Source of the DNA: Thinopyrum elongatum
Taxonomy: Eukaryota; Streptophyta; Magnoliopsida; Poales; Poaceae
Reading direction: 5' to 3'
Length of the DNA stretch: 64,000 nucleotides
NCBI GenBank assembly: GCA_011799875.1
Contig: CM022298.1
Coordinates: forward strand, 721,613,622-721,677,621
Made by a program: the position numbers and the translations under genes. Shown here piece by piece: positions 10,217 through 22,376 of this stretch. The notes beneath the pieces were generated by a model. That model saw nothing but the letters and a program-made list of their open reading frames with translations. It searched no databases and was not told the DNA's origin. Within the stretch, counting starts at the first letter, position 1. Each line of letters opens with the position of its first letter.

Positions 10217-11991
10217 GGCTAACTCCAACGTGCGACCCTAAACGGACGTCCGGTTCATCCGCTTTTTGTCCATTTGGGGCAGGAAAACGGACATGACCGT
10301 CCGCTTGCGATCGTGCGGCATCGGTGCGCCCAACGGGCACGCCTCGCCCCAAACCGTCCGGGGTCGTGGCCTTTTTATTTTTGCCCCAAAAATAAAGAAA
10401 ATAAATTTGCAAATAATACGAAAACATGAATATAAACATAAAACGTCCATACGCCCATACGTCCATAGTACCACAGGTCTTAATTAAACTAAAACTTAAT
10501 AAAAGACGTAAAAAAAAGTAGATAAAGGCCGTCGCCGGTGGCCGCCGTCTTCAGGAGTCGCCGTCCTACTCGTCGTCGTCGCCGGTGAGGTTGACGTAGG
10601 GCGGTGGCTGCCATAGGTGGGCTGGCGGCCCCTGCCAGACCGGCGGCTCCTGCGCCGGTGGCTCCTGTGCCGGAGGAGCCTGCACCACCTCCTCCCGTGG
10701 CTCCTGCTCATGCTCTGATGACCGCGGCGATGTGGCTGACCATGGGCTGACACCCACGGAGTCAGCCATCTCCGGCGCCGTGCACGACCAGCTCCACGCC
10801 TGGCCCACCAGATGAGGGTTCCACACGGCGATGGGTGCCTCCTCCAGCACCTCCTCCGGCACCTCCTCCTTGACGTCGACGTCTATGTCCAGGATGGCCA
10901 TGTCTCTGGCCGCCGACAGGGACAGAGCGGTTTCCAGGTCATCCCATTGCCGCTCGTCGTGCGTGTTCATGGAGTACTCCATGACATGCCTCATGAGCCG
11001 GGCCTCCTCCTTCTCGGTCATGGGAGGCGGCGGTGGCGGGGATGGGGACGGAGAAGGCGTCGGCATGATGCCACGCACATGCCTACGGCCCCTCGTCTGG
11101 GAAGGGCTATCATCGGCACGAGGAGGACGCAGGCGGCACGGGCTAGGAGGACGGCCGGCAAAAAAGGATTGCCGCCGCTGGTCGTGCTCGTCGCGGAGCC
11201 AGGTGTCCCATAGCGGCGAATCTATGGCGTACCTAGAGTCTGCCAGTAGATCCGGTGGGAGGCGCCGGCGCCGTCGGTTGATCTCCTCGCGGCGGGCGCG
11301 GCCGCTCGCGGGCACGCGGTCGGCGGAGAGATGCCAGTTATTTGGCAGGTGGACATCTCCCCATGGCACCGGCGTCGCCGTCTCCCAGTAGCGACGGCAT
11401 ACATCGACATGGATGTATGGCCTGTCGCGATGCCCGGCGGCTGGCGGCCCCATCTGGAATGCTGGCGGCGCAGGTGGCAGAGACGGCGGAGGAGAAGGCG
11501 GTGCGGGCGGGGCGGATCTGTGGAGCGGCGTCGGTCCGAGGAGGAGCCGGCCTCGCGGTCGTGCTTCCCCTTGATCCAATGCCAGCCCATGACACCGACG
11601 GCAAGGTGGGCGAGCGGGGCGCGACGGTGGGGAGGTGGCTAGGGTTTGTTCCTGTCGGCAATGGAGGAGGCAGGCCGGCTTGGAAGTGGAAGCTGTGGAC
11701 TGACCGGTCCACGGCTTCCACATTAAGAAGGACGGCGACCCCACGCTCGTGTCAATGACAGCCGGGCCCCGCCGTGCGTGTGCATTCAATTTGGGCGGTG
11801 GAGGTAGATGGACGGCCGTCACACGTCCCCATGGCGGGTGAGGTGCTCGTCTGTTTGGCGTCCGTTTGGACGCAAACCGGGCGCAAAAATGGGACGGGCC
11901 GGACACAAAACGGACAAAATTTGAGAATGCGGCTGCGCGTTGGACCGTGTCCAAACGGACGCTGGTGGGGGGTAGCGCCTTGGAGTTGGCC
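10217..11991 (-). mobile_element. PIF/Harbinger-like element with degraded ORF
   Basis: The 1775-bp element is bounded by GGCTAACTCCAACG at 10217 and, reversed from 11991, GGCCAACTCCAAGG. TCA lies on both sides (10214-10216 and 11992-11994), giving a 3-bp target duplication. The ends and duplication length resemble PIF/Harbinger, although TCA departs from the usual TWA. The interior encodes on the minus strand a proline-rich protein of unknown function but no visible DDE transposase. Confidence 0.65.
10566..11590 (-). pseudogene. Conserved transposon-borne ORF, unknown function, probable frame switch
   Basis: The minus-strand frame ending in TGA/TAG at 10566 encodes, in order: a Pro/Ala-rich segment; a motif PYIHVDVCRRYWETATPVPW (about 11395-11440); HLSADRVP; an Arg-rich RREEINRRRRR; DSPLWDTWLRDEHDQRR; a proline run; an acidic-helical MTEKEEARLMRHVMEYSM; and a tail rich in PPAQEPP repeats ending TGDDDE. 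I recall closely similar hypothetical proteins from wheat and Aegilops. A likely N-terminal piece, MGWHWIKGKHDREAGSSSD, is in another frame starting at 11590, so the gene appears to change frame near 11500. The open frame continues past the element boundary at 11991, which argues against its upstream ATG codons. No Myb/SANT or DDE motif is visible. The function is unknown. Confidence 0.5.
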
Positions 11992-11994
11992 TCA

Positions 11995-12485
11995 CACCCC
12001 AACTGTCCATGCTACTCGTACTACTTTCACTGTTTGACCCATACCACCACAACCTCGATCCTTCCCGAGAGCATCTGTCTCGATCTTCAGACACATTGGC
12101 ACTAGCGTCTTGTCTCCCTCTCACTGTTTGGGCTGGAACGGCGAGCACCCTGCCTCGCCACAGATAAATTCAAATTCATACAAGTACCATATGCAAACAC
12201 AATAAATTTGTACAGGTATCTATCGCATGTGCAAAACAAAAGGTTCACTCAAACCAACAGATCCGGTCGCGTGTGTGTGAATACAATTTTCGCCCCCAAG
12301 GACCTCACAAAATCGCCGCGGATGTCATGATAAGGAAAGAAAAACAAACTGGTTTTGAAACGCGGTTGAATTTGTGTCGCCTATATCGATGACATCGCCG
12401 GTATCCGCAACCGGGAAGAAAGCATGCATACGGGATACATACAAATGAAGAACATGTAATCATACAAGCATTTAAGCATGGGAAG
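11995..12485. other. No feature recognised
   Basis: Spacer between the Harbinger element and the LTR-like sequence. It contains only short overlapping ORFs. The region 12150-12480 may be the degraded distal part of the neighbouring LTR. Confidence 0.4.
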
Positions 12486-13669
12486 ATATACTGAATAAAA
12501 GAAAAAACAGCATGATGAAAGTCTTCTGAAGATAAATCACAGATTCTTCAGCAGCGAAATAACTTTAAAGTAAGAGGTGAGAAATTTGAAACCAGGTAGG
12601 CTCGGTGAAGATGCAGTGATTTGGTAGACCAGTTCCAGTTGTTGTATCAAATTTATGTCTGGTTGAGGCGGCTGAGTTGAACTCTGAAGACACTAAATCT
12701 TCACCGTATTTCTCTTGAGCTAAGGTCACAGCAGACGTCGCCCAATCACTCGTGGTAAGTCTTGAAGGTAGACTTCCAAAACCTTCACACACTTGTTTAC
12801 CGGCACGCCACAATTACTCTTGGGTGCTCAGAACATGACGCCTAACCGTCTGGAAGAATGATAGTTTTCAAAGGCAACAGGCGTCGAATCTCACAGTTCA
12901 ATTTCTTCAGTGATGCTCAATCACTTGGGCTCTGGTTAGGTTTTTTCTCACTTGGAATTCTCTCAAAGTCGTCAAAGAAAGGGTTGCTCTTAAATGACAA
13001 GTGTCAAGTTCTTTCTAGAACAGCCAACCAACTAGTGGTTGTAGGGGCGGCTATTTATAGCCAGGGGCAACCTGACATGAATTGTCATAAATGCCCCGTC
13101 GGACATGACCGTTGTCAGGATAAGAATCCACTCGACTGCTGGCACGCGGCGCAGCAACGGTTGGAAAATTGATCTCTCAATTTTGTTGAGCACTCAATTT
13201 CCTCACGATAGGCAGATGGCACTGGGGAAATCCTAACTCCTCAGTCTGACCAAATTCGTCAGCGACTAGAAGAACTGCGTCTCTGTCACTAGCAAATTCA
13301 TCAGCTCTGCCGGAGATTTCCAGAGGCTTCACTCGAAGCGGCAAGAGTGTATTGGTTTGAGCATCACTTCGGAAATACGAAATATGTATCACCTATACCT
13401 CCTTTAACAGTACGGTTTTTCCTATGACTCAAATAAGAAGAAACTACGAAAACAAAAATCTTGAAGCTTCCAAGTCTTCACACCAATTTTCTCATAGGCC
13501 GTACCAAATTCTTCACTTGAAGAAATACATTTTTAGGGGCCATCTTTCTTCGGTTAAACCAAATCTTCAAGGACTATAACTCATGTGCATACTCATAAAC
13601 ACATTAGTCCCTTAACCCATTTGTCTTCAATACTCCAAAACCACTAAGGGGACACTTGATGCACTTACA
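12486..13669 (-). mobile_element. LTR-retrotransposon LTR (distal end unclear)
   Basis: Read on the minus strand it starts TGTAAGTGCATCAAGTG at 13669 and runs through many CTTCA/GAAGA-rich words to a TATA box (TATAAATA at 13059-13052) followed by AGCCGCCCCTACAACCAC. I know this combination from a common Triticeae LTR. No coding domain or primer-binding site is adjacent, so it is probably a solo or truncated LTR. Its start point has been copied in the 156-bp duplication at 13621-13932. Confidence 0.55.
13052..13059 (-). promoter_or_regulatory. TATA box of the LTR
   Basis: TATAAATA on the minus strand, in the context GGCTATAAATAGCC, about 610 bases downstream of the LTR start. Its position fits the U3/R boundary of a long LTR. 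Confidence 0.5.
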
Positions 13670-13932
13670 GTTTCTTTAATAGTCGAAGATCCGTAACTCT
13701 GATTGGTCTAAAATTTTGAGGGGATTTTTCTCCGGAAATTAGCTCTATTGCAGTGAAAGAAGGGCTCCAACCGTCCTTGTCTTCAATACTCCAAAATCAC
13801 TAAGGGACACTTGATGCACTTACAGTTTCTTTAATAGTCGAAGATCCGTAACTCTGATTGGGCTAAAATTTTGAGGGGATTTTTCTCTGAAAATTAGCTC
13901 TATTGCGGTGAAAGAAGGGCTCCAACCGACCT
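13621..13932. repeat. 156-bp direct tandem duplication
   Basis: TTGTCTTCAATACTCCAAAA at 13621 recurs, nearly unchanged, at 13777, and the match continues through GATCCGTAACTCTGATTGG and GGGCTCCAACC to about 13932. Each unit joins the first ~49 bp of the LTR that starts at 13669 to gypsy-LTR sequence. The duplication therefore spans an insertion junction. The two copies differ at only a few positions. Confidence 0.85.
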
Positions 13933-14741
13933 AAGGGCTGCCTAGAAGGCACCCCGGCGCGCCCTAGGGTAGGGCACGTCGGCCTGCCTTGTGGGGGCCT
14001 CGGGCACCACCTTGCGTTAATTATTTTTCCTAAAAATCACATATATTTCATAAAACATCTCTGTAAATTAACATCGTATTTGGACCTTCGTAGATATGGA
14101 TTTTCTATTAAAAATATATATATGCAAAAAATAGGAACTGACACTGGTCCCTAGAGTAATAAGTTAGTTTATAAAAATCATTGTTCAAAAAATCTTCCGA
14201 TTGAGAGGTTAATCTTTCGATTTATCGCTAATCGGGGGGTGACCGATAAGTTTATGCCTTATCTTCATCATTTATCTTTTGGACCGATTTATCGCTCTGA
14301 AAATCGATTTATTGGGAATCTACCGATAAATTGGACCTATTCATAGCACTATGTTGGCAAAAACTATGTTTATTTATGTTTTGTGGACCTTGTTACGCAA
14401 TATGTACTGTTGTACTATTTTTTTTTGTCATTATACGAGTATTCAAAGGCTAGGAATCAAGGTAACACTTCTGTCCAATATTGTTTTGGTGTTGAATATA
14501 GCGTATTTTAGTGTTGGAACCTGAGATTTGCAAAAAATATCTAATTAATAGTCGACCGATAAAATTAATTAATCGACCAATTTTCGATTAATCTCTAATC
14601 CCTACCTGACCGAGACGATAATGATAAGCGATATCCTCAGCATTGATAAAAATAATATAAAAGTGCACTAAAACTAAATAAAATTGATATCAATATAGCA
14701 TGAATACTTCATAACTTATAGATACATTGGAGACGTATCAG
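13670..14741 (-). mobile_element. Gypsy LTR fragment, interrupted
   Basis: On the minus strand the LTR starts TGATACGTCTCCAATGTATC at 14741. It includes the segment with AGGAACTGACACTGG...TGCATATATATA (14090-14170) and the GAAGATCCGTAACTC block seen also in the LTRs at 26110-27515 and 43983-45550. It is broken at about 14187-14634 by a foreign segment and at its left by another LTR. To the right there is no polypurine motif like the GCATCCCCAAGCTT found next to related LTRs, so this is a 5' or solo LTR. Confidence 0.6.
14187..14634. mobile_element. Insertion inside the gypsy LTR, type uncertain
   Basis: About 450 bp that has no counterpart in the related LTRs. The flanks read ATCATTGT and AGCATTGA, which agree at six of eight positions and could be a worn 8-bp hAT duplication. 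Both ends are rich in ATCGATTA-like words in roughly inverted orientation. There is no ORF. Confidence 0.3.
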
Positions 14742-17700
14742 TCATTGTCTAGAAGTGGAGAGATATAAGTTAGGTAAGTGAATTAATGCTTTAAATGGGC
14801 TGGCACACGAGGAATCGGTGAAAACTAAATAGTTTTCTGTGCAATTTAAAGAGTGCATTGGTTGATGCGTTTTCTTTGTGAGGTCCTAGTAAACCTAGAA
14901 TGGGGGAGTATCTATACAACCAATCTTTGCATCGTGTAACCGGCTTGATTGTTCAATGAAACTATGGCGATTGTAATTGTAGAGTACCACCACACACAAC
15001 CAGGTTCCACATGTTTCCTTCAAACTCAAAAAGGGTCAATACATTGTTTCTCTCTTCCGATTTAATGAAAAGGCAACACTCCTGCCAGGTTATCGGCAGA
15101 TGGGCGAGGTTTAGGTTTCAGTGATTTTGAACAACAAGAAATTAAGCATTATAGCACCTCCAATGCACCTTGGTAAGCCTACTATTGTATACTATACTAA
15201 TATTGAATCCACTCAAACTTGTAAGACACGTGTCCATGATAACAAGTGAAATAGCAACATTGTTTGCAAAATTCTCCTAAGCACAATACATAATATTTTT
15301 TATCTGGCTACACTTGATCATACACTAGAAACATCTATTGAAATATTTGTTAGACCATATGCGATGGGGATCTTACTAAGACATCTGAGAATATAAAACA
15401 TTACGCATGCACATACAAATATATATACGATGTTAACTGTGCAAGTCACATATTAATTCGTTGAGACAACCAATGTTGTCTTTTAATTTTTTTTATTGTC
15501 ATAAAGGGTTCATGCGAACAGGACCATTTTCAAGGGGTCGCGCCTCTTAAAAGAAAAAATGTAGCTTTTTCTATAACATATGGTGTAAGTTTTTCAATAA
15601 TACGTTTTCCAACGATATACATTAGGAATCTATGAAAAAGAAAGCCATGCTAATAACAACATTGTTATGTGTAAGTATGCCATGTAAAATAATAAAGAAA
15701 TATATTTTTTAGGGTTGTGGGTTGATAAAGTAAAATTTAAGGAACTATAAATGTTTAGTATAAATGTTTCCTCTATCTACGAACTTAGTGTTATTTTTAG
15801 TTAAATACATATAATGCATCATTAGCAATTACTAGCCGTCATGCTCGTAGTATTTTTGGTGTTAAATTGGTAAAAGATATTAAATAGTGAGTAGAGGTCG
15901 GTTGGCTGACAATTGTTCGGTCAGTAGTTGCTCATGGGCTGTTATTTTTGTGTGAAAGATCAAGTAAGAGACGTGGGAAGAAACGACCAATGGTGATACA
16001 CAATGGACAAAGCTGTGATTAGAGAATGTAAATTGCGCGGTTAGATGGTACATAGTTGTGAATGAAAATTTAAAGTGAATCATGGACCGTAGATTTTTCA
16101 TGTGATTTGCTTCTAATATCCATGACATGTTGTCGTTTTCTTCATTAGAAGAGTGATTATGACTGTAAGGCAGTAGCTTGGGTTGTAGGCTCTTCAAACT
16201 CTTCTTTTACTTGGTGTTCTACTTCTTCAAGCCATAGGAGTTGGTTTCTTTGTCATCATGGGGAATAATGTCATATTGGTATTCTTCTTTTTAATTACAT
16301 GTGGCTAGTGGACTGGCGGTGATGGATCCGGGCAAACTGCACTAATAGAATGAGCACAATATGTGAGGTTCTTAATAAACATAATACATAGACACATGAT
16401 TGATCCCTAGACGCATCAATATGGCCCATCAAAGCATCAAACTGACAACAAAGGCATTGCGAAGGTGTGTTGATTTACTTTTAGAAACATCAACGTGGAA
16501 CCAAAAGCATTGTGAATGGTGTGTTAAGTCTATGAGTAACCGTTGCATGCATCATCACTAGAACTAACCTGTGGTGCCATCTAGAAACTACTTTTTGATT
16601 TTAAAATAAAGGAACGAATCAGGATACTCGCTTGTCCCCTTGCAAATGGTTTGGCCGAGTGACTTACTCGTAGTAGTATCAACCTACCACCAAAGATCCA
16701 AGGTGTAGAGAAGTAGACCAATAAACTAGGAATGAAGCCTGCAAGTGCATCCTATTAATACCAGATGAATATGAACACAAAAGAGCATGTGGTGCAAAAA
16801 CACACACTGACATGCATCATATTGCTCCAGTGTTATTAGACAATGATCGTTCTTTGCAAGCATTAACTAGTACTGGTAGATGGTTGATGACCATTGTGAT
16901 CCGATTTGGATAGCAGAAGGCCCTGTTCCTTTTCCCCAAGGAGTGAGCATGGGTTATCGAGCCCATGAGAGGATGTGCACTATGACAAGGAGTTAAACGA
17001 GTTATTATCCTTGAATTATATTGCAGTTTTTAAAACGAGCCTTAAACAACCTCTTGGAAGTAAAAAATAATATGGAGATAGCCATGGGTATGAGGCCATA
17101 CTCTCACAACCTTATATTTGTGTGTGGGATCTCATCTAGATAATCAACATAGTTCTCAAAGACACCCATTACGATGTGCTCACAATAAAATGAAATGGGG
17201 GATGTGTCCAAAGTATGTTTTGATCCATTCACAACCTACATCAAGAGTCACTTGTCCATCGAATGGTCCTTACCGTCGCGCGGGCTTATATGGATTGTTA
17301 GAAATAACTTCAGACAAAATCATTGGGAGTTTAATAACTACACCTCATTTTTCAACAAGAAATTGCTTTCCGCTAACATACTAATTATTTCTCTTAGTGG
17401 TGTTCAGAATACTATTCAGCGCATCCTCACTTACTACCTCCTCCTTGATTGATCTAGAGGATCCTGGGTACCTATAGGTCCTTAGGACGAGAAGAAGACA
17501 AAATACAACTCTGTTGCGAAGCGCACATACAAGTATCATTAATTACGCGATGTCAATTCCAATGATCCCATGCACAAATACATAGGGCTGCAAGGCATTG
17601 CCTCAACCCAATGCCTTAAGGAATTACTCACACATGACGATCGGATCGGGGGATGAACCTTAAACACGACATAAAGATGAATGAATGATTGATAACATAG

Positions 17701-17814
17701 CTTACAATAGTTACACATTGTCTTCGTTCTATATGCGACGTATCATGCCATTGTCCGCATATGCTTAGACGAGGGACCTTGGCCGGGTACGCATAGATAT
17801 GCCCATGCATCTGA
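14742..17814. other. Unassigned 3-kb stretch
   Basis: I recognise no gene or transposon here. The composition is AT-rich and stop codons are dense in all frames; the longest ORFs are 105 codons (15880-16197, minus) and 88 codons (17118-17384, plus), without known motifs. Degraded retrotransposon DNA is most likely. Confidence 0.4.
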
Positions 17815-19539
17815 TGTGACGCCCCGAGATCGATACTCTAGATGCCTTCCATTTATTTTCATTGTCGCCGTGTGTTTCGTTTGTTTATTGCATTCATCAT
17901 CGCATCATCCGCATTGCATCGGCACTCTGTGCCGTCATTCTTTTCAAAACTTGCATCCGTTCATAGCTGCCAGTTCTCCCCGTCCCTTTCGTTGTCCGTT
18001 CTGAGACCAACCACACTCGCACATGCCCGCAGCATCTCCGGAAAATTATTTTATAAGTGGGATAAAAATGTTCTCGGAATTGGGTGAAAGTTGGCGTGCA
18101 GTCTTGTTATATTGTCGGTAGACCACCTGCCAAATTTCATCGCATTCGGAGTCCGTTTGATACCCGAAACGTTAAACTATAGTGGCATTATAGCCGGATA
18201 AAACGTTGGACGTTTCGGTATTCCGAAACCTGTTGTCAGGCCATTTTCCATCCTCTCATCTCAGCCAAAACCCCCCTCTACACAGCCCACCTAAGACTAC
18301 CTAACCCCCCCTCCGATCCGGACCGTCCGATGACGATCGAACGGTCCGAAGACGGACTAAAACCCCTTCATCTAGCCCCCTGCTATAAATGGACAGCCTC
18401 CCCTTTCCATTTTCGAAACCCTAGCCTACCCTAACCTCCAACCACCACCACCTCCCTCAGTTTCCATGTCGGCCACCCCTTCCTCGCCACTTGGCAGGTG
18501 CCGCCGCCACCAGCCACCTAGATCTGGATCGCTAGATCCAGATCCAACTGCCCGCAGCGCCCCCAGCCTCCACCTCGCAGCCGCAACCCTTCAAGGCCAT
18601 CTGGAGCCCGTCGAGCCCATTCGGGCCCGGTTCACCACCGTCGCAACCCGCACCCCTAGAGCCCCATGCCGTGCAGCTCGCACGAGCCTTCCCTGGAGCT
18701 GCACCGCCCCGCGGCTTCGCCGGAGCCGCCGCCCTGCCTCGCCGGAGCTGTCGACCCCTCCACCCCTTGCACTCTCGCCCTCTTCCTTCTTCTCCCTCTC
18801 CCTCATTGCTTCTCACCCTCTCTCTCTCTCCCGCAGGTATCCCATCACTGCCGTTCGAGATCTTCACCGCCGGATCTCCCTCTCTGTCGTCGGGAACGGG
18901 CTCCCCACCCCGAAACCGTCCAAATCCGGGTCATCCCCTCCTCTAAAGCCCTTCTCCGGCCACCAAACTTTGTCGCGCTGCCACAGTCCCTGGCATCGAG
19001 CACCGCTGCTCCTGTTCACGCGAGCAGGACGACCTCGGCGGCCCTGCCTGTTAGCGCGCAGCCATCAGCCGGTCAAAATGTCATCGACCGGTCCGGTCTA
19101 GCCGGTCCGCTCTAACCCCCGGTTCACCTTGGTCCGCGTCGACCGCCACTCAGACCGACCTCAACCAGCCCCGAGCCGGCTCGATGGGCCTCTGGTGAGC
19201 GCCACCCCTCTATATCCCGCCTGAGAGCCATTTAACTATCCTACGCTCGGTTTAGCTGGGTGATTTTTGGCTAAGTCCCTGAGATTTTGACATCATATTG
19301 CATTTTGTAGCTATTGTAACTTTCTGCATGTTTGTCCCATGGAGATGTGCCATATATGGAGGTTGTTCTGCATTTTGTGCTCTACATGATGTTTGCATTT
19401 GCATGCATAATAGGATTCATCTTCATGCACTAATATTCCTTGCAAAAGTGCATCATGAACTTAACGGTTGTAACTGTTATAACATTCAATGTTTGCTTGA
19501 TCATTGCCACTAAACTAGGGCTCATATGCATGTGATTTC
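17815..19539 (+). mobile_element. Gypsy-type LTR, truncated by copia insertion
   Basis: Starts TGTGACGCCCCGAGATCGAT at 17815, a typical start for one set of Triticeae gypsy LTRs. A TATA box lies at 18384 (TGCTATAAATGG) and is followed by a GC-rich leader (18420-19200). GC-rich ORFs in this leader (up to 211 codons) lie on both strands and are not considered genes. The right part runs into the copia LTR that begins at 19540, so its true end is not visible. Confidence 0.6.
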
Positions 19540-21283
19540 TGATGGGGAACGAAGCATGAAAATAAAAAATTTCCTATGAACACCCAAGATCTATCTAGGA
19601 GAAGCATAACAACGAGAGGGGAGAGTGTGTCTACATACCCTCATAGACCGAAAGCGGAAGCATATATAACACGGTTGATGTAGTTGTACTCTTCTCGATC
19701 CGATCACGATCCAACTGATCTAGTGCCGAAAGGACGGCACCCCCGAGTTTAGCACACGTGCGGCTCGATGACATCTCCTCCTCCTCGATCCTACAAGAGA
19801 AGGCGAAGAAGTAGATGGGATCACAGTCAGCATGACGGCGTGGTGGTGGAGCTAGTTCAACAGGGCTTCGTCAAGCGCTACTAGAACGAGGACGGAGGAA
19901 CTATGGAGTAACGGGCGAGAGAGGGGCGCCAAGGGCTTGGTGTGTCCTCTTGGGGAGCCTCCTCCCCTCTATATATAGGTGGAGGGCATGGGGAACAGCC
20001 CCTCCAAGCCCTACGACAAAGCCAAGGGGGAGAGGACTTGGACTCCAAGTCGAATCCTATTCCTACTAGGACTCCCTTTTTTTTCTTCACTAGCCACATG
20101 GGCTTTTGATGACTTGGTACGCCTAGCCCAATAAGGCCAGGGCGCCTCCCCTCAGCCCATGCCAGCCCTTGTGTCATGGTGGACCCACTTGTGGACTTTT
20201 GGATCCCTCCGGAATCCCCCGAAACCTTCTAGAAGCTTCATGGTACAATACCAAAAAAACTGCATCTTTTTCCGGAACCCAAAATATGACTTCCATTATA
20301 TAAAGCTTTACTTCTCAGCCATTCCGAGACTCCTCGTGGCGTCCAGGATCTCATCCGGGACTCTGAACAACATTCGGTTACCAATCATCAAATATTCCAA
20401 TATTACTCTAGCGTCAACGAACGTTAAGCGTGCGACCTTGCGGGTTCGGGAATCATGTAGTCATGACCGAGACACCTCTCCGGTCAATAACCAATAGCGG
20501 GACCTGGATGCCCATATTGATTCCTACATATTCCACGAACATCTTTTATCGGCTGAACCACGATGTCAAGGATTCGGTTAATCCCGTATGCAATTCCCTT
20601 TGTCCGTTGATATGTTACTTGCCCGAGATTCTATCGTCGGTATCTCCATACCTAGTTCAATCTCGTTACCGGCAAGTCTCTTTACTCGTTCCGTAATACG
20701 AGATCCCGTGACTAACTCATTAGTCACATTGCTTGCAAGCTCTTTAAGATGTTGTATTACCGAGAGGGCCTAGAGATATCTCTCCATCAAACAGAGTGAC
20801 AAATCCCAGTCTTGATTCATGCCAACCCAACAGATACCTTCGGAGATACCTGTAGAGCACCTTTATGATCACCCAATTACGAATTGATTTTTGGATACAC
20901 ACTAAGTATTCCTCCGGTGTCAGGGAGTTACACGATCTCATTGTTTAAGGAACAAATACTTGACATGAAGAAGGCTATAGCAAATAAACTAAATGATCCG
21001 ATGCTAAGCTTACGGTTGGGTCTTGTCCATCACATCATTCTCCTAATGATGTGATCCCGTTATCAAATGACAACTCATGTCTATCGTTAGGAAACCTTAA
21101 CCATCTTTGATCAACGAGCTAGTCTAGTAGAGGCTCACTAGGGACACTGTGTTGTCTATGTATTCACACATGTATTTAAGTTTTCGGTCAATACAATTCT
21201 AGCATGAATAATAAAAATTTATCATGAACAAGGAAATATGATAATAACCAATTTATTATTGCCTCTAGGGCATATTTCCAACA
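19540..21283 (-). mobile_element. Copia LTR, Angela/BARE-like (3' LTR)
   Basis: The 1744-bp LTR on the minus strand starts TGTTGGAAATATGCCCTAG at 21283, the hallmark of Angela/BARE/WIS LTRs, and ends at 19540 in CGTTCCCCATCA, one substitution from the usual CGTTCCCCAACA. A TATA-like CTATATATAGAGG lies near 19970. The polypurine tract GTGGGAGAC abuts it at 21284-21292, so this is the 3' LTR of a minus-strand element. The 5' LTR is not in the window. Confidence 0.8.
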
Positions 21284-22042
21284 GTCTCCCACTTGCACTA
21301 GAGTCAATAATCTAGTTTACATAGTTATGAATCTAACACGCATGGAGTCTTGGTGCTGATCATGTTTTTCCCGCGGAAGAGGTTTAGTCGGGTCTGCCAC
21401 ATTCAGATCTGTATGTATTTTGCAAAGTTCTATGTCTCCATCCTTAACATAATTACGAATGGAGTTGAAGCGGCGCTTGATGTGCTTGGTTCTCTTGTGA
21501 AACCTGGGCTCCTTGGCAATGGCAATAGCTCCAGTGTTGTCACAAAAGATAGTCATTGGATCCGAAGCACTTGGCATTGCACCTAGATCGGATATGAACT
21601 CCTTCATCCAGACTCCTTGCGCTGCTTCCGAAGCAGCTATACACTCCGTTTCACATGTAGATCCTGCCACGACGCGCTGCTTGGAACTGCACCAACTGAC
21701 CGCTCCACCATTTAATATAAATACGTGTCCGGTTTGAGACTTAGAGTCATCCGGGTCTGTGTCAAAACTAGCATCGATGTAACCCTTTACGACGAGCTCT
21801 TCGTCACCTCCATAAATGAGAAACATGTCCTTAGTCCTTTTCAGGTACTTCAGGATATTCTTGACCGCTGTCCAATGATCTACTCCTGGATCACTTTGGT
21901 ACTTCCCTGCCAGACTTATGGCAAGGCACACATTAGGTCTGGTACACAGCATGGCATACATTATAGAGCCTATGGCTGAGGCATAGGGAATGACTTTCAT
22001 CCTTTCTCTTTCTTCTGCAGTGGTCGGGCTTTGAGTCTTCCT
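21284..22042 (-). pseudogene. Copia pol 3' end: RNase H domain, truncated
   Basis: The minus-strand frame ending at 21317 encodes the C-terminal part of a copia polyprotein. From the N-terminus these are the reverse-transcriptase tail MKVIPYASAIGSIMYAM, then CTRPNVCLAISL, then the RNase H domain with GYIDASFDTDPDDSKSQTG, SSKQRVVAGSTCETECIAAS, and the late FCDNTGAIAIAKEPRFHKRT. The Asp and Glu residues expected of copia RNase H are present. Everything upstream (gag, protease, integrase, most of reverse transcriptase) is missing because the gypsy LTR beginning at 22043 interrupts the gene. The frame itself is open, so it decayed little before truncation. Confidence 0.85.
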
Positions 22043-22376
22043 TGATACATCTCCAACGTATCTATAATTTTTTATTGTTCCATGCTATTATATTATCATT
22101 CTTGGATGTTTTATATTCATTTTGTAGCAACTTTATATCATTTTTTTGGGACTAACCTATTGACATAGTGCCCAGTGCCACTTGCTGTTTTTTGCTTGTT
22201 TTTTACTTCGCAGAATATCCCTACCAAACGAAGTCCAAATGCCATGAAACTTTTTGGAGATTTTTTTGGACCAGAAGAAACTTGGGAGCCAAGGAAGCAC
22301 CGGTGGGGAGGCCCATGGGGCCCATCACCCACCTGGGCGCGCCAGAGGCCCCTGGTGCGCCCTGATGGGTGTTGGG
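22043..22376 (+). mobile_element. Gypsy LTR 5' fragment inserted in copia
   Basis: Starts TGATACATCTCCAACGTATC and follows the sequence of the LTRs at 43983-50541 (reversed) for about 330 bp, including CCCAGTGCCACTTGC and the GGGCGCGCC-type block. It breaks off at 22376, where the next LTR begins. The five copia bases before it are TTCCT; the matching right flank is absent. Confidence 0.75.

Noticed and set aside
18466..19101. 211-codon plus-strand ORF after a TATA box
   Set aside because: Lies in the GC-rich leader of a gypsy LTR; several overlapping frames and no domain.
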